Shown: positions 1-6,782 of the stretch, in pieces
Numbering within the stretch: position 1 is the stretch's first letter
How the letters are laid out: every line of letters starts with the position of its first letter
Assembly: GCA_022729635.1 (NCBI GenBank)
Contig: DZAU01000044.1
Span: 1 to 18,751 of the forward strand
DNA: 18,751 bases
Source of the DNA: Flavobacterium psychrophilum
GTDB taxonomy: Bacteria; Bacteroidota; Bacteroidia; Flavobacteriales; Flavobacteriaceae
Reading direction: 5' to 3'
The notes under the pieces: generated by a model
Seen by the model: the letters and a program-made list of their open reading frames with translations, nothing else
Told to the model about the DNA's origin: nothing
The model's database searches: none
Made by a program: the position numbers and the translations under genes

Positions 1-173
1 GTAAAAATAAATAAAAAAATGATGATTTTTCTTTACTTTAGTACAATAAATAAAAACAGGTTTATAGTCTAAAGTCAACCGAAATTTGAGTGGATTTCGC
101 AATTGTGCTGAAGATGTCTATTGAGTTAAGAGGACACCTATTTGATATAGTAAAACAAAAACAATAACAAAAG

Positions 174-659
174 ATGGATATTAGATTAAATTGGTTAGAA
201 ATCAAAAAACATTTCAACAAGAGTTTCAGGACGAATTTTCACGTTTCTATTGCATCTGTCGATAAAGAAAATAATCCGACAGTAACACCAATTGGCTCTT
301 TGTTTCTCAATAGCAATCAGACAGGATTTTACTTTGAGAAATTCCCGACGAAACTTCCTGAAAACAGCAAAGACAATAAAAATATTTGTGTGTTAGGGGT
401 AAATAGTAATACTTTGTTTTGGTTATCTTCCCTTCTTAGTGGGCAGTTTAAAAGTTTTCCAGCAATTAAACTTTATGGACAACTTGGAAATAGAAGAAGA
501 GCTACTGACATTGAAATTAAAAGACTGAAAACTAGAATGCGAACAACTAAATGGTTAAAGGGAAATGGATATTTGTGGGGGAAAATGGAATTTGTAAGAG
601 AGGTAACATTTACTAAAGCTGAGAAAATTAATTTGGGTAAAATGACCCAAAACCTATGA
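174..659 (+). CDS. PNPOx-like (pyridoxamine 5'-phosphate oxidase family) flavin-binding protein
   Basis: A 161-residue soluble protein with no signal peptide. Residues 22-55 (VSIASVD, then PTVTPIGSLFL, then TGFYFEKFP) look like the opening strands of the PNPOx-like split barrel, which binds FMN or related cofactors; 'VTPIGS' is a typical position for contact with the flavin phosphate. Residues 70-103 continue with two more strands, and the C-terminal third is basic and helical. The length fits the small PNPOx-like proteins, which are often of unknown substrate and act in general flavin or stress redox chemistry. The ATG follows an A-rich leader with no Shine-Dalgarno sequence, as usual in Bacteroidota. 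It stands alone, followed by a 111-base spacer before a toxin-antitoxin pair. The fold is reasonably sure; the substrate cannot be told. Confidence 0.72.
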   Translation: MDIRLNWLEIKKHFNKSFRTNFHVSIASVDKENNPTVTPIGSLFLNSNQTGFYFEKFPTKLPENSKDNKNICVLGVNSNTLFWLSSLLSGQFKSFPAIKLYGQLGNRRRATDIEIKRLKTRMRTTKWLKGNGYLWGKMEFVREVTFTKAEKINLGKMTQNL

Positions 660-690
660 CGAACATGCCCGAACTACAAACACAGGTAAC

Positions 691-707
691 CATTGCACAA
701 CCGTTTT
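691..707 (+). repeat. Short motif after a stop codon, copy 1
   Basis: The stretch beginning CATTGCACAACC and ending GTTTT lies 31 bases after the stop of the PNPOx-like gene, inside a spacer (660-710) that is noticeably richer in G and C than the rest of this intergenic region. A related sequence occurs at 1302-1320, again just after a stop codon. Similarity is CATT, purine, CA, pyrimidine, AA, then C/T-rich bases and GTTTT. The match is seen in the sequence; a common origin is inference. Confidence 0.3.
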
Positions 708-716
708 CTTTCAAGA

Positions 717-751
717 TTTGATAAGACTTGCTAAATAAATTATTAACTTTG
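717..751 (+). promoter_or_regulatory. Bacteroidota-type promoter for the toxin-antitoxin operon
   Basis: A perfect TAnnTTTG -7 element (TAACTTTG, 744-751) lies 19 bases before the antitoxin ATG, with a TTTG at 717-720 as a -33 element. The 23-base spacer is at the long end of what is known for this phylum. Expected transcription start is near 758, giving a very short leader. Confidence 0.5.
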
Positions 752-770
752 AATTTTAAATTTTGCTATT

Positions 771-1010
771 ATGAATGTCAATATAAATGTTTTAAATCAA
801 AAGTTGGAATTAATCCAATGGCTTTCGACAATTGAGGACTCTTCAATTATTGAGAAAATTATGGATTTAAGAAAAAAAGAGAGCATAGATTGGTGGAATT
901 CAATTTCTGAAAGTGAAAAACAATCTATTGAACTTGGTTTGAAAGATGCAGAATCTGGAAAGCTAAATCCACATTCAAAAGCAAGAGAACTATATGAAAA
1001 ATGGCTATAA
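771..1010 (+). CDS. Antitoxin of a type II toxin-antitoxin system
   Basis: A 79-residue, acidic, mostly helical protein lying directly before a ParE/RelE-type toxin. It has no recognisable ribbon-helix-helix start. The residues around 38-79 (SIDWWNSIS, then ELGLKDAESGKLNPHSKA and a final LYEKWL) follow the pattern of the Bacteroidota 'addiction module' antitoxins, in which the tail wraps the toxin and the GK.NPHS stretch is characteristic. Its job is expected to be binding and neutralising the toxin and possibly repressing the operon. The reading frame overlaps the toxin start by 17 bases (994-1010), so translation is likely coupled with antitoxin made first. The promoter at 717-751 fits this gene. 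A minus-strand frame over the same bases is a shadow. Confidence 0.82.
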   Translation: MNVNINVLNQKLELIQWLSTIEDSSIIEKIMDLRKKESIDWWNSISESEKQSIELGLKDAESGKLNPHSKARELYEKWL

Positions 1011-1299
1011 ATTTTTTTGGACTGATAATGCACTCAAAGAATTACAAAAAACTATAGAGTATCTTGAAGAAAATTGGACAGAAAAAGAGCTTAGAAATCT
1101 GGCTAAAAATCTTGAAAAAACACTCACTTTAATTTCACAGAATCCTTATATTTTTCAGGCATCTGATGTAAAAAAAGATGTTCGTAGATCTGTTATTTTA
1201 ACTTTGAATACTATGTATTATAAAGTTTCCGAAAATAACGTCGAAATTTTATCATTCTTTTCAAATAGACAAAATCCTAAGAAGAGAAAACTAAAATAA
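994..1299 (+). CDS. ParE/RelE-family toxin of a type II toxin-antitoxin system
   Basis: A 101-residue basic protein. The start (KNGYKFFWTDNALKEL) matches the first strand and helix of the ParE/RelE fold, followed by a long helix, the 'SQNPYIFQASD' turn, the 'VRRSVI' strand, 'MYYKVSENNVEILSFF' strands and a basic end with NRQNPKKRK. The conserved pattern fits ParE-type members, known to poison DNA gyrase, better than the mRNA-cutting RelE group, but the target cannot be settled by reading. The ATG at 994 lies inside the antitoxin gene; an ATG at 1001 is out of frame. Such pairs commonly sit in accessory chromosomal regions, and the neighbours here agree with that. Confidence 0.85.
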   Translation: MKNGYKFFWTDNALKELQKTIEYLEENWTEKELRNLAKNLEKTLTLISQNPYIFQASDVKKDVRRSVILTLNTMYYKVSENNVEILSFFSNRQNPKKRKLK

Positions 1300-1301
1300 A
1301 A

Positions 1302-1320
1302 CATTACATAAACTGGTTTT
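1302..1320 (+). repeat. Short motif after a stop codon, copy 2
   Basis: Begins 3 bases after the toxin stop codon with CATTACATAAA and ends GGTTTT. It resembles the stretch at 691-707. A further 'GGGTTTTGG' follows at 1331-1339, giving a GGTTTTG...GGGTTTTGG direct repeat. It is not a hairpin terminator. Its meaning is unknown. Confidence 0.3.
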
Positions 1321-1334
1321 GCCCTATTGTGGGT

Positions 1335-1369
1335 TTTGGACTTAATTTAAAGTATATTTTGTATTTTTG
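1335..1369 (+). promoter_or_regulatory. Bacteroidota-type promoter for the hemG gene
   Basis: A perfect -7 element TATTTTTG (1362-1369) with TTTG at 1335-1338, spacer 23 bases, the same spacing as the toxin-antitoxin promoter. Predicted transcription start is near 1376, leaving a leader of about 88 bases with possible structure. Confidence 0.45.
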
Positions 1370-1385
1370 AAGTTATAGTACTAAA

Positions 1386-1458
1386 CCGAAAGTTTTCGGC
1401 TTCCTTAATCCGCAACAGACGTAAAGCCTGGTAATATTACCCAACTATCAATCCCAGG
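1386..1458 (+). promoter_or_regulatory. Structured leader in front of hemG
   Basis: Three pairing elements lie between the predicted promoter and the hemG ATG: a small hairpin CCGAAA/TTCGG near 1386-1399, a perfect 12-base palindrome GGTAATATTACC at 1430-1441, and a longer-range pair CCTGG (1427-1431) with CCAGG (1454-1458) that ends 5 bases before the ATG. The last two overlap, so they would exclude each other in RNA. The palindrome could instead be a DNA operator. No known riboswitch is recognised. Confidence 0.3.
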
Positions 1459-1463
1459 TAAAA

Positions 1464-1991
1464 ATGAAAACAAAAATCGGAATTTTATACTCCACTGTAG
1501 ATGGGCAAACACTAAAAATTTGCAATGTAATTAAAGAAATTTTAGACGAAAAGGGTGATGAAGTTGAACTATTCTCGATTGAGGATTTTGACAAGAAAGT
1601 AACCGATTTGGACAAATTTGTGATTGGGGCAAGCATTCGCTACGGCAAACACAATTCGAAAATAATTAATTTCATAAATCAGAATAAAGAAGAACTACAA
1701 AAAACGGAAAACGCCTTTTTTTCGGTTAATCTCGTGGCGAGAAAACCCGAAAAAGCCAGTCCGGAAACGAATCCTTATTTTATAAAGTTTCTCAAAGAAA
1801 TAGATTGGATTCCCAATAAATCGGCAGTGTTTGCCGGTAAACTCGACTATCAAAAATATCCTTTTACCGATAGGCTGATGATTCAATTGATAATGTGGAT
1901 GACAAAAGGACCAACGAATTCAAAAACCAAAATTGAATACACCGATTGGGACAAAGTGAGAGAATTTGGGGTTATGCTCCACAATATGTAG
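1464..1991 (+). CDS. hemG: Menaquinone-dependent protoporphyrinogen IX dehydrogenase (HemG type)
   Basis: A 175-residue flavodoxin-fold enzyme that oxidises protoporphyrinogen IX to protoporphyrin IX in haem synthesis, passing electrons through FMN to menaquinone at the membrane. Visible are the FMN phosphate loop YSTVDGQT (9-16), VIGASIRYGKHNS (53-65), the strongly conserved SVNLVARKPEK (87-97), and the HemG-specific insert with basic and membrane-facing residues (about 103-149, including RLMIQLIMWM), then EYTDW near the end (158-162). As I recall it, the Escherichia coli protein shares nearly all these blocks and has about 181 residues, so this copy is full length. No other haem gene is nearby. 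The gene sits beside a toxin-antitoxin pair, and the family is best known from Gammaproteobacteria, so transfer is possible. Confidence 0.92.
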   Translation: MKTKIGILYSTVDGQTLKICNVIKEILDEKGDEVELFSIEDFDKKVTDLDKFVIGASIRYGKHNSKIINFINQNKEELQKTENAFFSVNLVARKPEKASPETNPYFIKFLKEIDWIPNKSAVFAGKLDYQKYPFTDRLMIQLIMWMTKGPTNSKTKIEYTDWDKVREFGVMLHNM

Positions 1992-2143
1992 CATTTTATC
2001 GACTATTTATACCGTTTAAACTTTTATTTGATTTTCTAAATAAATTATTGTTACTTTCGAAATCTATTACTCATAAAAAATTTCCAAAATCTAGAGTAAA
2101 GCCGTATTTATTTAAAAGAGTTTTAAAAAATCATCATTCAACA

Positions 2144-2935
2144 ATGAGTAAATCTCTAATTTGGTATTTAAGAAGACATCCTCTATTGTATAAAATTAGG
2201 TTTAGATTAGTGTCTAAAAACTCATCATTAGACCGCATTGAGAACTTTAGCTACAATGAATTAAATACAAAAAACAAGATTCCAAATCTATATTTCGAAA
2301 TAAATAGTTCAATATTCAAAAATTTAGTCTCTGTACCAACTGATTTTGAAAAGGCCAAAAAAATTGCAATTTGGCTTAAAAAGAACATCAAAGGTGGACC
2401 GGGACTTGGCAAATCCTCAGCAAAGGCTTTAACTAAAATGGTCAATGGTGAAGGGGGCGTTTGTAGCGACTTTTCACAAGTTTATAATAATTTTTGTGTC
2501 ATCAATGACTTGAAAGTTAAGGAATGGGGAATGAAGAATTTATCCAATGATTCCACAGTTTCCGGCGGACACTCCTTTAACGAAGTCTATTGCAAAGAAT
2601 TTCAAAAATGGATTATGATTGATGTAGCAAAATCAATCATATTCTATAATTCTGACCAAAGAATTCCTTTGTCAACCATTGAATTTATTCACCTGAAAAA
2701 CGAAAAAAAAGAAATTCATTTATTTAATTTAATTAAAAATACTCTGATAGACGATGAAAGTGCGAATGAAATCTTTATAAATTCGATTTCCTTGCCTTTT
2801 CTAATCACGAATTACAACAATACAACTTATGATTATTTCCTTGATAAATTTGATTATTTACCGGAATCAATTACGCACGGAATGTTAATTCTCGCAGGGA
2901 AAAGTTACCGCTTTGAGTTTCCACAAGTAGATTGA
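2144..2935 (+). CDS. Transglutaminase-like cysteine protein of unknown role
   Basis: From the ATG at 2144 the protein has 263 residues. Residues 102-165 hold a transglutaminase-like core: GEGGVCSDFSQVY with Cys107, GGHSFNEVY with His143, and WIMIDVAKS with Asp160, in the order and spacing of the Cys-His-Asp triad found in bacterial proteases, amidases and cross-linking enzymes of this superfamily. There is no signal peptide, so it is probably cytoplasmic. The frame stays open upstream to a TTG at 1946 inside hemG, but that extension is AT-rich, low in complexity and unlike the rest; 2144 is the first ATG in frame. Substrate and reaction are unknown. The C-terminal 90 residues are not recognised. 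Confidence 0.68.
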   Translation: MSKSLIWYLRRHPLLYKIRFRLVSKNSSLDRIENFSYNELNTKNKIPNLYFEINSSIFKNLVSVPTDFEKAKKIAIWLKKNIKGGPGLGKSSAKALTKMVNGEGGVCSDFSQVYNNFCVINDLKVKEWGMKNLSNDSTVSGGHSFNEVYCKEFQKWIMIDVAKSIIFYNSDQRIPLSTIEFIHLKNEKKEIHLFNLIKNTLIDDESANEIFINSISLPFLITNYNNTTYDYFLDKFDYLPESITHGMLILAGKSYRFEFPQVD

Positions 2936-2986
2936 CAAAGAGACAAATCTTTCCATAAACTTACCATACAAAATCATTCCTATTTG

Positions 2987-2994
2987 TATCTTTG
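2987..2994 (+). promoter_or_regulatory. -7 element before pepT
   Basis: TATCTTTG is a perfect TAnnTTTG element ending 16 bases before the pepT ATG. No clear TTTG -33 element lies at the expected distance. Expected start of transcription is near 3001. Confidence 0.45.
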
Positions 2995-3010
2995 CTAAAA
3001 TTAAAACTCT

Positions 3011-4282
3011 ATGCAAAATATCATCGAACGCTTTATAAGCTACGCTATCATTGACACCGAATCAGACCCAAATTCGAAAACCACACCAAGCACTAAAAAA
3101 CAATGGGATTTAGCCCATAAATTAGTCGAAGAGCTCAAATCCATTGGAATGAAAGAAGTAACCATCGACAAGAAAGCCTATATTATGGCAACTTTACCTT
3201 CAAATGTTGCGCACGATGTACCCACAATTGGTTTCATTTCGCATTTTGATACTTCGCCAGATTTTAAAGGTGCTGATGTGAAACCACAAATTATCACGAA
3301 TTATGATGGCAAAGACATCATTTTAAATGCTGATCAAAATATTATTTTATCTCCAAAATATTTCAAGGATTTATTGCAGTACAAAGGGCAAACCCTGATT
3401 ACAACTGATGGAACCACACTACTTGGCGCAGATGACAAAGCCGGAATTACCGAGATTGTCACCGCAATGGAATACCTGATTAAAAACCCAGAAATCAAAC
3501 ACGGAAAAATCAGGGTTGGCTTCACTCCTGATGAAGAAATCGGTCGCGGTGCGCATCATTTTGATGTAGAAAAATTTGGCTGCGATTGGGCTTACACAAT
3601 GGACGGAAGCCAAGTAGGCGAACTCGAATTTGAAAATTTTAATGCGGCTGGAGCCAAAATCACTTTCAAAGGAAAAAGCGTTCATCCTGGTTATGCCAAA
3701 GGAAAAATGATTAATTCGATGCTTATCGCCAATGATTTTATCAACAAATTGCCAAAAGGCGAAACTCCTCAGGAAACCAAAGGCTATGAAGGTTTTTTTC
3801 ACGTGCATCATTTAAAAGGAAGCATCGAAGAAACCGTTTTAGAACTCATTATCAGAGATCACAGCAATAAAAAATTCACGAAACGCAAAGAATTAATTCA
3901 AAAAATCACCAATAAAATCAATAAAAAATTTGCAAAACAATTTGGAGAAGACATCGTAATTGCAGAAATAAAAGATCAATATTTCAATATGAAAGAAAAG
4001 GTTTTGCCTGTAAAACATATCGTAGATATTGCCGAAAAAGCGATGAAACAATTGGGAATTAAACCTATCATAAAACCCATTCGTGGCGGAACCGATGGCT
4101 CGCAATTATCCTACAAAGGTTTGCCTTGCCCGAATATTTTTGCAGGTGGACACAATTTTCACGGTAAATACGAATATGTCCCTGCAGAAAGCATGCAAAA
4201 AGCAATAAATGTAATCGTGAAAATTGCCGAATTGACCGCCTTAAACGACGATATTAATGAGGAAAAACAAAAAAGAAAATAA
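3011..4282 (+). CDS. pepT: Peptidase T (tripeptide aminopeptidase)
   Basis: A 423-residue cytoplasmic M20-family zinc enzyme that removes the N-terminal residue from tripeptides. Metal and catalytic residues are in place: His78 and Asp80 in ISHFDTSPD, Asp141 in LLGADDKAG (bridging), Glu175/Glu176 in PDEEIGRG (general base and ligand), Asp198 in TMDG, and His381 in [11 protein letters not shown]. The dimerisation lid lies around 215-330, with KSVHPG (223-228) at its start. Length matches the family (about 410). The N-terminus [12 protein letters not shown] is the usual PepT opening, so the start is secure. Only 41 bases separate it from the next gene on the same strand. The charged tail EEKQKRK is a harmless extension. 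Confidence 0.96.
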   Translation: MQNIIERFISYAIIDTESDPNSKTTPSTKKQWDLAHKLVEELKSIGMKEVTIDKKAYIMATLPSNVAHDVPTIGFISHFDTSPDFKGADVKPQIITNYDGKDIILNADQNIILSPKYFKDLLQYKGQTLITTDGTTLLGADDKAGITEIVTAMEYLIKNPEIKHGKIRVGFTPDEEIGRGAHHFDVEKFGCDWAYTMDGSQVGELEFENFNAAGAKITFKGKSVHPGYAKGKMINSMLIANDFINKLPKGETPQETKGYEGFFHVHHLKGSIEETVLELIIRDHSNKKFTKRKELIQKITNKINKKFAKQFGEDIVIAEIKDQYFNMKEKVLPVKHIVDIAEKAMKQLGIKPIIKPIRGGTDGSQLSYKGLPCPNIFAGGHNFHGKYEYVPAESMQKAINVIVKIAELTALNDDINEEKQKRK

Positions 4283-4323
4283 TCAAATTTGTTGCGACAA
4301 TTTGGTATAAACACAATTTCATT

Positions 4324-5952
4324 ATGGACTTAAACTTCAATAAAAATGAAGACCACAATAAACTCCTTCTTTCTGATTTGCGTCATAAATTTGCCAAAAT
4401 AAAACTAGGTGGCGGAGAAAAACGCATTCAAAAATTACATTCCGAAGGTAAAATGACCGCACGAGAACGTATTGATTATTTGCTTGACGCCAAAGGAAAA
4501 ACTATTGAAATTGGTGCTTTCGTTGGCGAAGGGATGTATGGAGAACACGGCGGTTGCCCATCAGGTGGTGTTATTGTGAAAATTGGATATATCAAAGGAA
4601 AACAATGTATTGTCGTGGCAAATGATGCGACTGTAAAAGCAGGAGCTTGGTTCCCGATTACGGCAAAGAAAAATTTAAGAGCGCAAGAAATTGCAATGGA
4701 AAATAAAATTCCTATTATTTATTTGGTTGATTCTGCCGGTGTTTATTTGCCTTTGCAAGACGAAATTTTCCCGGACAAAGAACATTTTGGACGCATCTTT
4801 CGAAATAATGCCATAATGAGCAGTGAAGGAATTACCCAAATTTCGGCCGTTATGGGAAGCTGTGTTGCGGGCGGTGCTTATCTTCCAATAATGAGCGATG
4901 AAGCTTTGATTGTAGATAAAACAGCGAGCATTTTCTTGGCTGGAAGCTATTTGGTTAAAGCTGCCATTGGCGAAAGTATTGACAATGAAACTCTTGGCGG
5001 AGCAACAACACATTGCGAAATTTCGGGAGTAACCGATTATAAGGCTAAAGACGATAAAGACGCTTTAGACAAAATTAAAAATATCATTGACAAAATTGGT
5101 GATTCCGACAAGGCAGGATTTAGTCGAATTAAATCAGTAAAACCAGCCCTTGACGAAAAAGAAATATACGGAATTTTGCCAAAAGCCCGTAACGAGCAAT
5201 ACGATATGATGGAGATCATCAGCCGATTAGTCGATAATTCAGAATTTGAAGCTTACAAAGAAGGTTATGGTCAGACCATAATTACCGGTTACGCCAGAAT
5301 TGACGGTTGGGCTGTGGGTATTGTTGCTAATCAAAGAAAAGTCGTGAAAACAAAAACCGGTGAAATGCAGTTGGGCGGCGTAATTTATTCAGATTCTGCC
5401 GATAAAGCCACCCGATTTATTGCTAATTGCAATCAGAAAAAAATTCCATTGGTTTTCTTGCAAGATGTTACCGGATTTATGGTGGGTTCTAAATCTGAAC
5501 ACGGCGGAATTATTAAAGACGGTGCCAAAATGGTGAATGCCGTTTCGAATTCGGTAGTGCCAAAATTTACCATAATCATAGGGAATTCGTACGGTGCAGG
5601 AAACTATGCCATGTGCGGAAAAGCATACGACCCAAGATTAATTGTGGCTTGGCCAAGCGCAGAACTCGCCGTTATGGGAGGAACACAAGCGGCTAAAGTT
5701 TTGGCACAAATTGAAGCTTCTTCGCTAAAAGCAAAAGGTGAAATGGTAGATGAAGCTAAAGAAAAGGAACTTTTCGAAAAAATAAAAGCTCGTTATGACG
5801 CTCAAACTTCACCCTATTATGCAGCTTCCAGACTTTGGACAGATGCCATCATTGATCCGTTGGAAACCAGAAACTGGATTGTTATGGGAATTGAAGCGGC
5901 AAACCACTCGCCTATCGTAAAGAAATTTAATTTGGGAGTAATTCAGGTTTAA
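4324..5952 (+). CDS. Acyl-CoA carboxylase carboxyltransferase (beta) subunit, methylcrotonyl-CoA type
   Basis: A 542-residue subunit with the two crotonase-fold halves of biotin-dependent carboxyltransferases. It moves CO2 from carboxybiotin to an acyl-CoA. The N half shows TARERIDYLLD, HGGCPSGG and AGGAYLPIMSDEA; the C half shows DVTGFMVG, EHGGIIKDGAKMV, GNSYGAGNYAMCGKAYDPR and AVMGGTQAA. The stretch GGATTHCEISGVTDY and the HGG.IKDGAKM/YAMCGKAYDPR pattern resemble 3-methylcrotonyl-CoA carboxylase (leucine breakdown) more than propionyl-CoA carboxylase, which has a different GGAxTH.xxSGV.H block. No biotin carboxylase or biotin carrier gene is in the window, so the partner must be elsewhere. 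Substrate is therefore inferred. Often annotated simply as acyl-CoA carboxylase beta in flavobacteria. Confidence 0.9.
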   Translation: MDLNFNKNEDHNKLLLSDLRHKFAKIKLGGGEKRIQKLHSEGKMTARERIDYLLDAKGKTIEIGAFVGEGMYGEHGGCPSGGVIVKIGYIKGKQCIVVANDATVKAGAWFPITAKKNLRAQEIAMENKIPIIYLVDSAGVYLPLQDEIFPDKEHFGRIFRNNAIMSSEGITQISAVMGSCVAGGAYLPIMSDEALIVDKTASIFLAGSYLVKAAIGESIDNETLGGATTHCEISGVTDYKAKDDKDALDKIKNIIDKIGDSDKAGFSRIKSVKPALDEKEIYGILPKARNEQYDMMEIISRLVDNSEFEAYKEGYGQTIITGYARIDGWAVGIVANQRKVVKTKTGEMQLGGVIYSDSADKATRFIANCNQKKIPLVFLQDVTGFMVGSKSEHGGIIKDGAKMVNAVSNSVVPKFTIIIGNSYGAGNYAMCGKAYDPRLIVAWPSAELAVMGGTQAAKVLAQIEASSLKAKGEMVDEAKEKELFEKIKARYDAQTSPYYAASRLWTDAIIDPLETRNWIVMGIEAANHSPIVKKFNLGVIQV

Positions 5953-5954
5953 TT

Positions 5955-6725
5955 ATGAAAAAAATATTCTTATTGGCAATCGCCTTAATTTCCTTAAATA
6001 TAACTGCACAAAAGCTTCATGAAAACGGCAAATATGTTGATGTCAACAACGTGAAATTATATTATGAAATGTATGGCGAAGGAGAACCATTATTGATGAT
6101 TCACGGCAATGGAGGTTCATTTGTTTGTTTTGAAAATCAAGTAGTAGAATTCTCAAAACATTTTAAAGTGATTTTAGTTGATTGCAGAGGAAGAGGAAAT
6201 TCAACTTATCAAAAAGGTGTGGAATTGACTTTCGACCTGCAAATTGAAGACATTAATTTATTTCTTGACAAAATAAATATTGCAAAAACAAATATTCTTG
6301 GCTGGAGCGATGGCGGAATAATTGGATTATTACTGGCAATAAAACATCCTGAAAAAGTTAACAAATTAGTAACTTCTGGAGCCAATATTTTTCCCGAAGG
6401 AGTTATTCATTTAGAGGAAATGAAAAAAATGGTTGTTGAATTAGAAAGCAAAAATATAAATCACGAAAATGATTTAGACATTGATTTAAACAATTTAGAT
6501 ATAAATTACCCCAATTTAAAATACTCAGATTTGAGTGTTATAAAATCTAAAACTTTAATCGTTGCCGGTGATCACGATGAAATTAAAAGTGAACACACCC
6601 TTAAAATTTACGAATCCATTCCTGATGCACAGTTGGCTATTTTGCCTAATAGTACCCACTCGGCTTTGATAGAAAATTCAAAACTTTTTAATGAAATAGT
6701 TTTGCATTTTTTAATGCAGCCTTAA
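5955..6725 (+). CDS. Exported alpha/beta hydrolase
   Basis: A 256-residue hydrolase with a signal peptide (MKKIFLLAIALISLNITAQ, cleavage likely near residue 19), so it probably works in the periplasm. The fold is complete: oxyanion motif HGNGG (50-54), nucleophile Ser118 in GWSDGG, acid Asp208 in AGDHDEI, and His235 in NSTHSAL. DCRGRGNS (76-83) is the usual loop after strand 4. The cap region (about 150-195) is short and rich in Asn, Asp and Leu. It could be an esterase, lactonase or similar; the substrate cannot be read. Only 2 bases separate it from the carboxylase stop, which implies one transcript, although a periplasmic hydrolase and a cytoplasmic carboxylase have no obvious shared job. 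A terminator follows at once. Confidence 0.88.
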   Translation: MKKIFLLAIALISLNITAQKLHENGKYVDVNNVKLYYEMYGEGEPLLMIHGNGGSFVCFENQVVEFSKHFKVILVDCRGRGNSTYQKGVELTFDLQIEDINLFLDKINIAKTNILGWSDGGIIGLLLAIKHPEKVNKLVTSGANIFPEGVIHLEEMKKMVVELESKNINHENDLDIDLNNLDINYPNLKYSDLSVIKSKTLIVAGDHDEIKSEHTLKIYESIPDAQLAILPNSTHSALIENSKLFNEIVLHFLMQP

Positions 6726-6762
6726 TAAAAAAGAGAGACTTCAAAGCCTCTCTTTTTTTTTA
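6725..6762. terminator. Bidirectional intrinsic terminator between convergent genes
   Basis: AAAAAAGAGAG is followed by a loop and CTCTCTTTTTTTT. The stem AGAGAG/CTCTCT can be extended inward past one mismatch with C-G and T-A pairs. It is flanked by an A-tract on the left and a T-tract on the right, so it can end transcription of both the hydrolase gene (plus) and menE (minus). Confidence 0.85.
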
Positions 6763-6782
6763 TAACTCTACGAATCCTTTCC

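Noticed and set aside
1..173. Possible promoter or small gene upstream of the PNPOx-like gene
   Set aside because: There is no good TAnnTTTG element and no plausible short gene; only a minor hairpin CGAAAT/ATTTCG (80-99) is seen.
797..1033. 78-residue minus-strand frame
   Set aside because: It lies over the antitoxin gene and toxin start, which have clear family patterns and a promoter on the plus strand.
80..1463. Integron with attC sites
   Set aside because: The spacer motifs do not show the paired core sites of attC and there is no integrase; only the weaker shared gene-end motif is reported.
3419..3811. 130-residue minus-strand frame
   Set aside because: It is a shadow of pepT, whose metal-binding residues lie in the plus frame; its sequence shows no domain.
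4675..5013. 112-residue minus-strand frame
   Set aside because: Antisense to the highly conserved carboxyltransferase core.
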